Shown: positions 7,041 through 16,637 of the stretch, one piece after another
Numbering within the stretch: position 1 is the stretch's first letter
How the letters are laid out: each line of letters begins with the position of its first letter
Source: an uncultured Muribaculaceae bacterium
Lineage (GTDB): Bacteria; Bacteroidota; Bacteroidia; Bacteroidales; Muribaculaceae
Direction: 5' to 3'
Length of the DNA: 34,826 bases
Assembly: GCA_910576935.1 (NCBI GenBank)
Contig: CAJTKG010000028.1
Coordinates: 1 to 34,826 of the forward strand
Program-made: the position numbers and the translations under genes
The notes under the pieces: model-generated
What the model was told of the DNA's origin: nothing
The model's input: the letters and a program-made list of their open reading frames with translations, nothing else
Databases searched by the model: none

Positions 7041-8012
7041 ATGAATGTCGAAAACAACCGCCGGTGTGTCAGCAAGGCTGAAAAAGCAGATTCTCTGAAA
7101 GAAGAGATCAACAGACTCAAAGAAGATAAGAAGGCTGTAATACTGGCCCATTACTATCAGCGCGACGAGATACAGGATATAGCCGACCATATAGGCGACT
7201 CTCTTGCCTTGGCTCAATATGCGGCCACTTTGAAAGACGTCGACATCATCGTGCTCTGTGGCGTGCATTTCATGGGTGAGACAGCAAAGATATTGTGTCC
7301 CGACAAAAAAGTACTTGTTCCCGATGTCGAGGCCGGATGTTCGTTGGCCGACAGCTGCGATGCCGCCGAGTTTGAAAAATTCATTGCCCGTTATCCCGGT
7401 TACAAAGTGGTTTCTTATGTAAATACATCTGTCGGGGTGAAAGCGTTGACCGATGTACTGGTGACATCGAGCAATGCGCGCAAGATAGTTGAGACATTTC
7501 CTCGCGACGAGAAGATCGTCTTCGGGCCTGACCGTAATCTGGGCAATTATATAAATTCGGTCACAGGCCGCGATATGGTGTTATGGAACGGTGCATGCCA
7601 CGTACACGAAAAGTTTTCGGTCGAGCGTCTGTTGAAACTTAAAGAGCAGCATCCCGGAGCCAAGGTGCTTGCCCATCCCGAGTGTAAGAAGGCGTTGGTG
7701 ATGGTTGCCGACAAAGTGGGTTCGACCGCCGCTCTGATCAATTATGCCGTCGACAGTGATGAGAAGGTATTTATAGTTGCCACAGAGAGCGGTATCATAC
7801 ACGAGCTGCGCAAACGTTGTCCCGACAAGACCTTCATACCCGCGCCTCCCGACGATGTCACATGTGCATGCAACGAGTGCGGCTATATGAAGCTTAACAC
7901 TCTTGAGAAACTGCGCGACTGTCTGCGCGACGAAATTCCCGAGATCAATATAGATCCGGCCGTCGCCGAAAAGGCGCGCCGACCGATAGAGCGTATGCTT
8001 GAACTTTCGTAA
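7041..8012 (+). CDS. nadA: Quinolinate synthase
   Basis: NadA condenses iminoaspartate with dihydroxyacetone phosphate to quinolinate in de novo NAD synthesis, using an oxygen-sensitive [4Fe-4S] cluster in the cytoplasm. The 323-residue protein shows the family signatures HYYQRDEIQDIADHIGDS (37-54), GVHFMGETAKIL (74-85), EAGCSLADSC (97-106), NGACHVHEKF (183-192), AHPEC (211-215) and CNECGYMKLNTLEKL (277-291). The three cluster ligands should be C100, C186 and C280 by alignment with the known NadA cysteines. Length is normal for the short NadA type. nadB and nadC are not in the window. The gene lies 32 bases before leuS and probably heads the plus-strand transcription unit behind the long AT-rich region. 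Confidence 0.97.
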   Translation: MNVENNRRCVSKAEKADSLKEEINRLKEDKKAVILAHYYQRDEIQDIADHIGDSLALAQYAATLKDVDIIVLCGVHFMGETAKILCPDKKVLVPDVEAGCSLADSCDAAEFEKFIARYPGYKVVSYVNTSVGVKALTDVLVTSSNARKIVETFPRDEKIVFGPDRNLGNYINSVTGRDMVLWNGACHVHEKFSVERLLKLKEQHPGAKVLAHPECKKALVMVADKVGSTAALINYAVDSDEKVFIVATESGIIHELRKRCPDKTFIPAPPDDVTCACNECGYMKLNTLEKLRDCLRDEIPEINIDPAVAEKARRPIERMLELS

Positions 8013-8044
8013 TTGATGAAGAATATAAATAAGAATAATATAAG

Positions 8045-10819
8045 ATGGAATACAATCATAAAGAAATAGAGAGCCGCTGGCAGAACTATTGGCGGGAAAA
8101 TAAGGTCTATCATGCCGAAATAGACGGGAAACGCAAGAAATTTTATGTTCTTGACATGTTTCCTTATCCGTCGGGTGCCGGTCTCCACGTAGGACATCCG
8201 CTCGGATATATAGCCAGCGATATCTATTCGCGTTACAAGCGTCTTCAGGGTTTCAACGTGCTTCACCCGATGGGTTATGACGCCTATGGTCTTCCGGCCG
8301 AGCAGTATGCCATACAGACAGGCCAGCACCCCGAGGTGACGACGATGCAGAACATTGCCCGCTATCGTAGCCAACTCGATAAAATAGGTTTCTGCTATGA
8401 CTGGGACCGTGAGATCAAGACATGCGACCCCGAGTATTATAAATGGACACAGTGGGCCTTTATCAGAATGTTCAATTCATATTATGATAAAGATGCCGAC
8501 AAGGCCATGCCCATATCAGATCTTATCAAGCACTTTGAGGAAAAAGGCAGCGCCGGTGTCAATGCCGCCGCCACTAAAGAACTCGAGTTTACGGCCGAGC
8601 GCTGGAAAGCCATGGATGCCAAAGAAAAGAGCGACACATTGATGAACTATCGTCTTGCCTATCTTGGTAACACGATGGTCAACTGGTGTCCGAAACTCGG
8701 CACTGTGCTTGCCAACGACGAGGTCAGCGAGGGTGTATCGATACGCGGCGGCTATCCTGTTGAACAGAAGCTGATGTATCAGTGGTGTCTTCGCGTGTCG
8801 GCCTATGCCGGACGTCTTCTCGACAGTCTTGATAAACTCGACTGGACCGACTCTCTCAAAGAGACACAGCGCAACTGGATCGGCCGTTCCGAAGGCGCCG
8901 AGATGATCTTCAAGGTCGACAACAGCGATCTCGAGCTTGAGATATTCACCACCCGTGCCGACACCATCTTCGGTGTCACGTTTATGGTGCTTGCTCCCGA
9001 AAGCGCTTATGTAGAGAAAATAACGACTCCCGACCACCGTGGTGAAGTCAACGATTATATTGAATCGATCAAACATAAGACCGAGCGTGAGCGCATGATA
9101 GACAAAAAAGTGTCGGGTGTCTTCACCGGCGCCTATGCCATAAATCCTGTGACGGGCAAGAAGATTCCCGTGTGGGTCAGCGATTATGTACTCGCCGGTT
9201 ATGGCACGGGCGCCATCATGGCCGTTCCGGCCCATGACAGCCGCGACTATGCTTTTGCGCGCCATTTCGATCTTCCCGTCATTCCTCTTATCGAGGGTGC
9301 GGATGTCTCGGAAGAGAGTTTCGATGCCAAATCCGGCAAGATGATAAATTCGTCGAACGGACGCCTTGACCTCAACGGTAAGGATGTTAAAGAAGCGATA
9401 GCCGAGACCAAACGTTTCATCGAGGCCGAGGATATAGGCAAAGTGAAGACAAACTATCGTCTGCGCGACGCTATCTTCAGCCGCCAGCGTTACTGGGGCG
9501 AGCCTTTCCCCGTATATTATAAAGACGGTATACCCGAGATGCTCGACGAGTCGCTGTTGCCTCTGTTACTTCCCGAAGTAGACCGTTATCTGCCGACAGA
9601 GAGCGGTGAGCCGCCGTTGGGACGTGCTGAAAACTGGGTGTCGCCCGACGGCTATCCTCTTGAACTCTGTACGATGCCGGGCTTTGCCGGTTCATCGGCC
9701 TATTATCTGCGGTATATGGACCCGCGCAATGACAAAGCGCTTGTTTCGCGCGAAGCCAATGATTATTGGCGCTCGGTAGACCTATATATAGGCGGCACCG
9801 AACATGCTACCGGTCATCTTATTTATAGTCGTTTCTGGAACAAGTTTCTCTATGACCTCGGTGAGATATGCGAGGACGAACCGTTTAAGAAACTCGTCAA
9901 CCAGGGTATGATACAGGGTCGGAGCAACTTTGTATATAGAATAAAAGATACAAATACATTTGTAAGCCGCGGCCTTATTGACCGATATGATGTGACTCCC
10001 ATACATGTCGATGTCAATATCGTCAGCAATGACGTGCTCGACACCGAGGCGTTCAAAAACTGGCGTCCGGAATACAAGACAGCCGAGTTCATTCTCGAAG
10101 ACGGCAAATATGTCTGCGGCTATGCGGTAGAGAAGATGTCGAAGTCGATGTTCAATGTTGTCAACCCCGATGACATAGTAGAGCGTTACGGGGCCGATAC
10201 CTTACGACTCTATGAAATGTTCCTCGGCCCGCTTGAACAGAGCAAACCCTGGGATACCAACGGTATCGACGGTGTCAACCGTTTTATCAAAAAACTCTGG
10301 GGTCTTTTCTATAAAGGCGACACCTTGCTTGTTGACGACAGCGAGCCTACGAAAGACAATCTCAAGAGCCTCCACAAACTTATCAAGAAAGTTACCGGCG
10401 ATATAGAGACATTCTCATACAACACGTCGATAGCAGCTTTCATGATCTGTGTCAACGAGCTTTCATCGCAGAAATGCCGTTCGCGCAAAGTTCTTGCCGA
10501 ACTGCTTGTGGTTCTTGCACCTTTCGCTCCACACGTGACCGAAGAACTCTGGCATTCGGCGATAGGTCGTGATACAACAATCTGTGATGCCGAGTGGCCG
10601 GTATTCAATGAAGATTATCTCAAAGAAGATACGGTCAACTATGCTGTGTCGTTTAACGGCAAGGCACGTTATAATATAAGCGCGCCGGCTGATGCGTCTA
10701 AGGAAGAGGTCGAAAAACTGGCTCTCGGTCATGAACTCGCAGCCAAATGGATCGACGGTAAGACCATCAGGAAGATAATCGTCGTGCCGGGTAAAATAGT
10801 TAATATAGTCATAGGATAA
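8045..10819 (+). CDS. leuS: Leucyl-tRNA synthetase
   Basis: This class I aminoacyl-tRNA synthetase charges tRNA-Leu. The 924-residue protein has the HIGH-type motif as HVGH at residues 48-51 inside PYPSGAGLHVGHPLGY, and the KMSKS loop intact at 697-701. The editing (CP1) domain lies between them, with the TTRADTIFGVTF and GTGAIMAVPAHDSRD segments. It is about 60 residues longer than the E. coli enzyme, partly because of an extra segment around residues 160-200 near the start of CP1. The C-terminal part holds the anticodon-binding helical domain and a short tail. The start ATG is unambiguous. The gene stands between nadA and rdgB. Confidence 0.98.
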   Translation: MEYNHKEIESRWQNYWRENKVYHAEIDGKRKKFYVLDMFPYPSGAGLHVGHPLGYIASDIYSRYKRLQGFNVLHPMGYDAYGLPAEQYAIQTGQHPEVTTMQNIARYRSQLDKIGFCYDWDREIKTCDPEYYKWTQWAFIRMFNSYYDKDADKAMPISDLIKHFEEKGSAGVNAAATKELEFTAERWKAMDAKEKSDTLMNYRLAYLGNTMVNWCPKLGTVLANDEVSEGVSIRGGYPVEQKLMYQWCLRVSAYAGRLLDSLDKLDWTDSLKETQRNWIGRSEGAEMIFKVDNSDLELEIFTTRADTIFGVTFMVLAPESAYVEKITTPDHRGEVNDYIESIKHKTERERMIDKKVSGVFTGAYAINPVTGKKIPVWVSDYVLAGYGTGAIMAVPAHDSRDYAFARHFDLPVIPLIEGADVSEESFDAKSGKMINSSNGRLDLNGKDVKEAIAETKRFIEAEDIGKVKTNYRLRDAIFSRQRYWGEPFPVYYKDGIPEMLDESLLPLLLPEVDRYLPTESGEPPLGRAENWVSPDGYPLELCTMPGFAGSSAYYLRYMDPRNDKALVSREANDYWRSVDLYIGGTEHATGHLIYSRFWNKFLYDLGEICEDEPFKKLVNQGMIQGRSNFVYRIKDTNTFVSRGLIDRYDVTPIHVDVNIVSNDVLDTEAFKNWRPEYKTAEFILEDGKYVCGYAVEKMSKSMFNVVNPDDIVERYGADTLRLYEMFLGPLEQSKPWDTNGIDGVNRFIKKLWGLFYKGDTLLVDDSEPTKDNLKSLHKLIKKVTGDIETFSYNTSIAAFMICVNELSSQKCRSRKVLAELLVVLAPFAPHVTEELWHSAIGRDTTICDAEWPVFNEDYLKEDTVNYAVSFNGKARYNISAPADASKEEVEKLALGHELAAKWIDGKTIRKIIVVPGKIVNIVIG

Positions 10820-10836
10820 GTTAAACAGATAGGTCA

Positions 10837-10878
10837 GAGATAATAATTTGGCTGATTTGCCGTTAATTATATCATCTC
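10837..10878 (+). promoter_or_regulatory. Imperfect hairpin between leuS and rdgB
   Basis: GAGAT (10837-10841) pairs with ATCTC (10874-10878). Inside it, AT-rich arms and a GGC...GCC pair surround a short loop. There is no T run, so it is not a normal terminator. It could process or stabilise the transcript, or be meaningless. Confidence 0.25.
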
Positions 10879-10882
10879 TCTT

Positions 10883-11467
10883 ATGGAAAAATTAGTTTTC
10901 GCCACAAATAACGCACATAAACTATCGGAGTTGCGTCAGATCATCGGGGATCGTTTCGAGTTGCTGAGTCTCAGCGATATAGATTGTCACGATGATATAT
11001 GCGAGACTGCCGACACGCTCGAAGGCAATGCTTTGCTGAAGGCCCGATGGGTCAAAGACCGTTATGGCTACGATTGTTTTGCCGACGATACCGGTCTCGA
11101 AGTCGATGCTCTCGGCGGCCGGCCCGGTGTCTATTCGGCACGTTTCGCCGGTCCGGGCCACGACTCAAAGGCCAATATGGAAAAGCTTCTCGCTATGCTT
11201 GAAGGTCAGGAAAACCGCTGTGCCCGCTTCAGAACTGTCATAGCTCTGATAAAAGACGGTGAAACCCATATGTTCGAAGGCATAGTTGACGGTCAGATCA
11301 CAATGAGGCCGTCAGGTAGCGACGGGTTTGGCTATGATCCGGTCTTCAGGCCCGAGGGCTGGAATATGACTTTTGCCGAGGCTGAGCCTGACCAAAAAAA
11401 CGCCGTCAGCCATCGCGGCCGCGCAGTGGCGCAGCTGATTGCTTATCTAAATGAAAAAAAGCTATAA
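10883..11467 (+). CDS. rdgB: XTP/dITP pyrophosphatase (RdgB/HAM1 family)
   Basis: The enzyme hydrolyses non-canonical purine nucleotides (dITP, XTP) to monophosphates and so keeps deaminated bases out of nucleic acids. The 194-residue length is typical. Signatures are the N-terminal nucleotide-binding FATNNAHKLSELR (6-18), the acidic metal-binding FADDTGLEVDALGG with GVYSARFAG following (about 66-90), SGSDGFGYDPVF (about 139-150), and the C-terminal NAVSHRGRA segment. All positions expected for substrate and Mg binding are present. It lies 63 bases after leuS, and its end is close to porZ, whose chosen start lies 10 bases downstream. Confidence 0.97.
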   Translation: MEKLVFATNNAHKLSELRQIIGDRFELLSLSDIDCHDDICETADTLEGNALLKARWVKDRYGYDCFADDTGLEVDALGGRPGVYSARFAGPGHDSKANMEKLLAMLEGQENRCARFRTVIALIKDGETHMFEGIVDGQITMRPSGSDGFGYDPVFRPEGWNMTFAEAEPDQKNAVSHRGRAVAQLIAYLNEKKL

Positions 11468-11477
11468 TATCAATAAT

Positions 11478-13898
11478 ATGAATATACGACATATCGTCAC
11501 AATTTTGACCGCTGTTATCTCTGTTTTGTCGGCGAAGGCCATCAGTTCTGTCGGCGAATGGAATATCTATCCTCAATTTTCAGGCCAATATGCCAAAGTG
11601 ATAGAGACGCCTTCAAAATTATATTTCCTGTCGCTCAACAATCTCTATTCCTATTCGCCCGAAGATAATGAAACTTATATATTCAACAGTTCAAACAAGC
11701 TTAGTGACAATAAAATAACAGATATTTATTATAATGATGACAACCATTATCTGTTGTGTTGCTATGAAAATGCCAATATCGATCTTGTCTATGACGACGG
11801 CACAGTCATCAATATGCCCGATATCAAAGACGCTGTCATGTCGGCCAACAAACAGATAAACGATGTTTTCTTCAAGGATAACAAGATCTATGTTGCTCTT
11901 GACTTCGGTCTCGTTGTCTATGACGACCAACGTCATGAAGTTAGAGAGTCGGGAATATACAATATCAATATAGACCGTGTGACGGTTGTTGACGATAAAC
12001 TGCTTCTGTCATATAACAAAAAATTCTATTGGTCTGATGTCGACGCACGTCACAATACATTTGACAGATTCAAGGAGATAGGTTCGTCGGTACTCAATGA
12101 TATAAGACCGATAGGAGATAACCGCGCGTTGTTGTCAAGTACAGACAATAAGACGCGCCTTGCAACCTTTGATTTTGAAAACAGCCGTCAGACCACGACC
12201 GGGGCGCTCGTTGACATCAACGGCGGATTTCATGACTGCGAGAAAGGTTTTTATTTTCTTGACGGCAAGAATATAAACGTCATGGACGACGAAGGCAACG
12301 CCGTTGAGACGATAGTCGTGCCGGAGGTTTTTGCAAATGCTTCGATAGCTTACAGAAGCGGCAAGACAATATGGGCCGGCGATGTCGAGGGCATAGGTCG
12401 TTTTGATATTTCGGGCGCCACTCCTACGGTGCTCAATGATAAATACCGGCCCGAAGCCATGAGTGTGGGTGCGGTTGCCGGCATGATGCCGTCGGGCGAT
12501 CATAAGCGTCTATATATATATAGTGCCGGTCCGACAGCATTCAAGACCGTTTATAAGATATCTGACAACACAGACTTACGTCAGCAGACAGATATCCTTG
12601 AAAACGGCAAATTCCGCGACGTTGCCGTAGTCAATGCCACAGTCGACTTCACCAAGTCATATCAGACACGCGACAAGAACACGGCCATGTATGGCGGTGT
12701 CGCCTGTATAGTAGAGGATCCCGATGATTCCGAGATATATTATTGCGCCAACGGTCTTGAGGGTCTGTATGTTGTCAAAGGCAATGAACAGATACACCGT
12801 TTCAATGCCACAAACTCGCCTCTTGTCTCGGCGTGGGGCGCCAACAATGCAAGCCGTGTTTTTGACGTCAAGATAGATAAAGCCGGCAATCTGTGGGCCG
12901 GTGTCGCCTATCGCCGTGACAACACGAGAGGGCCGTACTTCATCCTTCCCGCCGCCAAACGCCGCAATATACCCGATGTCACCGCCGGAGACTGGATTGA
13001 GGCACGTGTGCCGTCGACGTTCATAAATCAGAAAGACTTTCAGTCGCTTTTTTGCGAGAAATCAAACGTTGTCGCTCTTTTTACCGGAGCATGGGAGGGC
13101 GGCATCATACTTATAGACACAAAGGGCACTTATGCCAATCCGGCCGATGACGAGACCGTGCATTTCACGTCGTTTACCGATCAAGACGGATCTACAGTCA
13201 AATATGACCGTCACGTCAGCATGATCGAGGATGCCTGCGGACGTATATGGGTGGGCACGACTTCGGGTATCTACGAGATAACGAATCCGGCTGCTTCAGT
13301 CAATCCTACGGCACGTATCAGCCGCATAAAAGTGCCTCGCAACGACGGCACCAATTATGCCGACTACCTTCTGGAGTCTGATCAGATCAATGCGATGGCT
13401 GTCGATCCGAGCAACCGCAAATGGATAGCTACCGAAGCATCGGGTGTATATCTCGTCAGCGAGAACGGCGATAAGATCATCGAGCATTTCGACGTCAACA
13501 ATTCGCCTCTGCCGTCAAATGCCGTCTATTCGGTGTATTGTGATCCCGAAGGCAACATGGTCTATTTCGGTACGGCGCAGGGCCTGATTTCATATCGCGG
13601 CACATCATCGCCGGGAAAAGACGACTACAGCGAGGTATATGCCTATCCCAATCCCGTGCGTCCCGACTATCATGGCTGGATAACTGTCACCGGTCTTATG
13701 GAGAATTCTCTTGTCAAGATAGCCGACGCTGCCGGAAATGTTTTCCATCAGGGACGTTCTGAAGGCGGCATGTTTACGTGGGACGGCTGTAACTCGTCGG
13801 GCGAACGCGTGCGTTCGGGTGTTTATTTTGTCTTTGCCTCGCAGAGCGCTGACGGCGGCTCTGAAAGCGTAGTCACCAAGATACTTGTTGTAAACTAA
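11478..13898 (+). CDS. porZ: PorZ-like two-propeller protein of the type IX secretion system
   Basis: This 806-residue exported protein resembles PorZ, which in Porphyromonas gingivalis works at the cell surface with the sortase PorU to deliver A-LPS to T9SS cargo. Seen here: a signal peptide ending in SAKA (about residue 21), SVGEWNIYPQF at the mature start, repeated propeller blades (SNKLSDNKITDIYYN; ENANIDLVYDDG; ALDFGLVVYD; later RIWVGTTSGIYEI and RKWIATEASGVYLV, as in two-component regulator propellers), and a C-terminal sorting-like domain with YPNPVRPDY and SGVYFVF. The start at 11478 is preferred over 11451 because the signal peptide then begins directly and the gene does not overlap rdgB. 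The assignment comes from recall of family features, not a search. Other T9SS components are not in the window. Confidence 0.85.
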   Translation: MNIRHIVTILTAVISVLSAKAISSVGEWNIYPQFSGQYAKVIETPSKLYFLSLNNLYSYSPEDNETYIFNSSNKLSDNKITDIYYNDDNHYLLCCYENANIDLVYDDGTVINMPDIKDAVMSANKQINDVFFKDNKIYVALDFGLVVYDDQRHEVRESGIYNINIDRVTVVDDKLLLSYNKKFYWSDVDARHNTFDRFKEIGSSVLNDIRPIGDNRALLSSTDNKTRLATFDFENSRQTTTGALVDINGGFHDCEKGFYFLDGKNINVMDDEGNAVETIVVPEVFANASIAYRSGKTIWAGDVEGIGRFDISGATPTVLNDKYRPEAMSVGAVAGMMPSGDHKRLYIYSAGPTAFKTVYKISDNTDLRQQTDILENGKFRDVAVVNATVDFTKSYQTRDKNTAMYGGVACIVEDPDDSEIYYCANGLEGLYVVKGNEQIHRFNATNSPLVSAWGANNASRVFDVKIDKAGNLWAGVAYRRDNTRGPYFILPAAKRRNIPDVTAGDWIEARVPSTFINQKDFQSLFCEKSNVVALFTGAWEGGIILIDTKGTYANPADDETVHFTSFTDQDGSTVKYDRHVSMIEDACGRIWVGTTSGIYEITNPAASVNPTARISRIKVPRNDGTNYADYLLESDQINAMAVDPSNRKWIATEASGVYLVSENGDKIIEHFDVNNSPLPSNAVYSVYCDPEGNMVYFGTAQGLISYRGTSSPGKDDYSEVYAYPNPVRPDYHGWITVTGLMENSLVKIADAAGNVFHQGRSEGGMFTWDGCNSSGERVRSGVYFVFASQSADGGSESVVTKILVVN

Positions 13899-13929
13899 AC
13901 CAAGTGTCTCCTCTTACGTTAAGATTGTT

Positions 13930-14451
13930 ATGGAAGATAAACTGAAATATATAGATGAAGACGACAAGGTCTATGGCCTGACAGGCGTGGCTATTTCCGT
14001 CGTGGCACTTGATGCCGATACAATCATAGAATCGCTGTCACTCGACGACGCCGAGTCGATAGAGTTTTCGCGCTATTTTGAATATGTCTCCAATCCCAGG
14101 GTTTCGCCCAGGATTGTATGGAACGAGATGGTAAAGCATTTTCAGGTGTTGACGGCGATGCGCATCGCCAATATGATGTGTCGCAATTATGTGCGTCACC
14201 GCCGCAAGCTCTCGTCAGATATTGCCCGGTTGCTGAAAGAATGCAACCGCCGCGACGGTGTCGAGGGCTATCAGCTCGATGCCGACGAGGCTGATATCAT
14301 ATTTGATAAGAATTTCAATTATTTCGACCGTCTGTTCTCATACAGTCAGATACACCAGAGTGCAAACGAATTTGCCGAGGTTCTCCGCAGCCGTCGCAAG
14401 ATGACCGTGTCTGAGATTATCGACCAGCTTAGAGCCATTTCGTCATTCTGA
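13930..14451 (+). CDS. Conserved hypothetical protein, mostly helical
   Basis: This 173-residue protein has no signal peptide and no membrane segment, so it is probably cytoplasmic. It looks almost entirely alpha-helical, with a basic middle (NYVRHRRKLSSDIARLLKE, about residues 91-110) and acidic ends. I do not recognise a family. It lies 31 bases after porZ on the same strand and ends the plus-strand run; its last 9 bases overlap the end of the convergent WbqC-like gene. Composition matches the core genome, so it is likely a lineage-conserved gene rather than a recent arrival. Function is unknown. Confidence 0.7.
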   Translation: MEDKLKYIDEDDKVYGLTGVAISVVALDADTIIESLSLDDAESIEFSRYFEYVSNPRVSPRIVWNEMVKHFQVLTAMRIANMMCRNYVRHRRKLSSDIARLLKECNRRDGVEGYQLDADEADIIFDKNFNYFDRLFSYSQIHQSANEFAEVLRSRRKMTVSEIIDQLRAISSF

Positions 14452-15102
14452 CGGGAATGTACGATCGATGATTTCCCTGAGGACAAGAGGCGACTCCGGT
14501 CCGACATTGAAAATAAGATCAAGAACACTCAGACCGGCGACGAAGCCGAATTTTGAAGATCTCACCTGATAATATTCTACAGGAACTGCCGATTTGAAGT
14601 CACAGTTCCTGTAATCTTTTATAATGCTGTCAGAGGCGTTTTCGGGCATCCTGTAGGCGATGTCGGTGTCAATGCCGAGTATTTGTCTTATGACACTGTC
14701 GGCGGCCGTGTCGAGCTCTGTAACGGTGTTGTAGAGCGTGCCTGGTTGAGACAGCAGGGGTTTGAATCGGTCGTAATAGAATTCAAAGAAGGGAGTGCGT
14801 CCATAGGCTGATTCGAGCGAGACGCGGTGGACGTGCCACCAGCGTCCGTGCGACGAAACGTCTGTCTCGCTCCACGACCGCCGGCCCGGCTGATGGTCGA
14901 CGGGTACAGTCAGCGACAAACGGCCCTGTGTGTCGACTATATCGCATCGGTGGGCGCTTTTGAAGCGTTTGTTTGCCGTCATGTCGGTGTCGATCACAGC
15001 GCGTCCGTAGGCGGCCATAATGGCATAATAGCCCGTTGCGGCCATATACTGTGGCGGCAACAGGGCGATATGACGGTCGTCTAATCTGCGGAGAGGTGTC
15101 AT
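14443..15102 (-). CDS. WbqC-like family protein
   Basis: This 219-residue cytoplasmic protein belongs by sequence to the WbqC-like family (PF08889), often found in glycan clusters and near lepB in Bacteroidetes; its biochemical activity is not established. Family features are the LLPPQYMAATGYYAIMAAY opening, the charged KRFKSAHRCDI segment, RLSLTVPV, then W-rich HGRWWHVHRVSLESAYGRTPFFEFY. The start at 15102 gives a four-base ATGA overlap with lepB, so the two are co-translated; a longer upstream start would lie inside lepB. The 3' end overlaps the convergent neighbour by 9 bases, and no terminator is visible there. Confidence 0.85.
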   Translation of the reverse strand: MTPLRRLDDRHIALLPPQYMAATGYYAIMAAYGRAVIDTDMTANKRFKSAHRCDIVDTQGRLSLTVPVDHQPGRRSWSETDVSSHGRWWHVHRVSLESAYGRTPFFEFYYDRFKPLLSQPGTLYNTVTELDTAADSVIRQILGIDTDIAYRMPENASDSIIKDYRNCDFKSAVPVEYYQVRSSKFGFVAGLSVLDLIFNVGPESPLVLREIIDRTFPSE

Positions 15103-16574
15103 TTGTCGGGGTTGGCGTCGCGGAAGATGCGGTTCCATCTGATGCCTCCGTCAAGAAGGCTGCGGTCGCGGTCAAACGAGATGATGACAAACATTGGTGT
15201 GCCTACAACATGGTCTTCGGGCACGAAGCCCCAGAAGCGCGAGTCCTGCGAGAAGTCGCGGTTGTCGCCCATCATGAAGTAGTAGTTCATGGCGAAAGTG
15301 TATGTGTCGGCCGGTTTACCGTCGATATAGACACGTCCGTCTCTATAGTAAGAGTCGGTGTGTCCCTCGTAGTTGCGTATCGCGCGCTGATATGTCAGCC
15401 AGTTGTCGCGGTCGAGTTTTATTGTCATGCCTTTGGCGGGGATGACGATGCCGGTGTCGCCGCCGTAGTTGCTGAGCGACCATGATTCGGCGAGTCCGTC
15501 GGGAAAGAGGAAGCCACCCTGCGCTCCGGGAGGCAAAAGGGTGTTGGTCTTGATACAGCCTTTAAGCATACCGGCGTCGGTGAGTTCGGAAATCATCTTG
15601 GCCGTCAATGGCAGGGCATAGAAATGAGAGGCGTCTTTTGCGCCGGGGATCCATGTCGACAGATTGGCGCGGTCAAACTCGTTGAGCGACATTGTCTCGA
15701 CATCGGAGGCCGTTATCCCGAGGCGTTTGATTATGTCGTCGGTCAACGGGCCGTTCATGGCTGCTATATAGTTGAACTGAACGTTTTCGGGGAAAGCGAC
15801 CGGCTTGCCGTCTATATGGATGGTGTCGTTGACAATCCTGATAGTCTCGCCGGGAAGTCCGACGGCGCGTTTGACGAAGTTCTGACGTCGGTCGACAGGA
15901 CGGTAGATGATTTCGCCGAAGGTGTTTTTGTCGTTTTTGACACGATCGCGGCCATAAGTTTTGACGAGAAGATCGTAATACTCGGGTGTGTCCTCGAATT
16001 TCGAGGCGACGGTGTCACCGGCAGGGAAGTTGAAGACGACGATGTCGCCCGACTCGATATTGCGCAGGCCTTTGAGACGTTTGTATCCGACAGAAGGTTT
16101 GTCGAGATAGCTGTCGGTGTTTATTATGGGCAGGCGGTTATGGACCAGAGGGAAATGGACCGGAGTCATCGGTACACGAGGACCATAGGTCATTTTGTTG
16201 ACCCATAGATAATCACCCGTGAGCAGTGTCTTTTCGAGCGATGACGACGGTATCTGATAGTTCTGTCCTACAAAAGCAAAGACGAAATATACGATTACGA
16301 GAGCGTATACGATGGCGTCTACCCAGCTCATGATGCTGCGCACAGCTTTGTTTTTGCTCTTTTTCCACCATGTGAAAGGTATATATCCTGTGATATAAAT
16401 GTCAAACAGTAAAAAAACGAAAATAGCCGGCCACCATGAGCCAAGCCATATTGTCCAGGCGATGAATAGCATCGCCACAATGCCGAAGCGCACCCATCGG
16501 GTGGCTTTTACTTCCGACAGGCGACGCATGAAATCATCTTTGAACGAAAGCTTATTTTGTGATGTCTGAGTCAT
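15099..16574 (-). CDS. lepB: Signal peptidase I
   Basis: This inner-membrane serine protease removes signal peptides from exported proteins. The 491-residue protein is longer than the E. coli enzyme (324), as is usual for Bacteroidetes. Residues 27-66 and 85-103 are membrane segments. The catalytic serine is S112 in IPSSSLEKTLLTGD (the common form is PSGSMxPTL), and the general-base lysine is K235 in NFVKRAVGLPGE. The conserved box MGDNRDFSQDSRFWGFVPEDHVVG is present near the C terminus. About 200 extra residues lie between the lysine box and the final box. It has its own promoter (16596-16626) and is followed by the overlapping WbqC-like gene. Confidence 0.97.
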   Translation of the reverse strand: MTQTSQNKLSFKDDFMRRLSEVKATRWVRFGIVAMLFIAWTIWLGSWWPAIFVFLLFDIYITGYIPFTWWKKSKNKAVRSIMSWVDAIVYALVIVYFVFAFVGQNYQIPSSSLEKTLLTGDYLWVNKMTYGPRVPMTPVHFPLVHNRLPIINTDSYLDKPSVGYKRLKGLRNIESGDIVVFNFPAGDTVASKFEDTPEYYDLLVKTYGRDRVKNDKNTFGEIIYRPVDRRQNFVKRAVGLPGETIRIVNDTIHIDGKPVAFPENVQFNYIAAMNGPLTDDIIKRLGITASDVETMSLNEFDRANLSTWIPGAKDASHFYALPLTAKMISELTDAGMLKGCIKTNTLLPPGAQGGFLFPDGLAESWSLSNYGGDTGIVIPAKGMTIKLDRDNWLTYQRAIRNYEGHTDSYYRDGRVYIDGKPADTYTFAMNYYFMMGDNRDFSQDSRFWGFVPEDHVVGTPMFVIISFDRDRSLLDGGIRWNRIFRDANPDK

Positions 16575-16595
16575 TTCTATGAGTTATTTGGGCTA

Positions 16596-16626
16596 CAAAA
16601 ATACACAATTTAGTTCATCTGCCAAA
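16596..16626 (-). promoter_or_regulatory. Bacteroidetes-type promoter of lepB
   Basis: On the minus strand a -33 TTTG (complement of 16623-16626) is followed after 19 bases by TATTTTTG (complement of 16596-16603), an exact TAnnTTTG. Transcription would start near 16589, leaving a leader of about 15 bases before the lepB ATG. It is the best-formed promoter in the window. Confidence 0.7.
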
Positions 16627-16637
16627 CACTTGATATA

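Noticed and set aside
15624..16208. Long open frame antisense to lepB
   Set aside because: It mirrors the codon pattern of lepB, has no recognisable protein features, and lepB is certain on the other strand. The same applies to long antisense frames at 18834-19418, 21874-22344 and 5596-6150.
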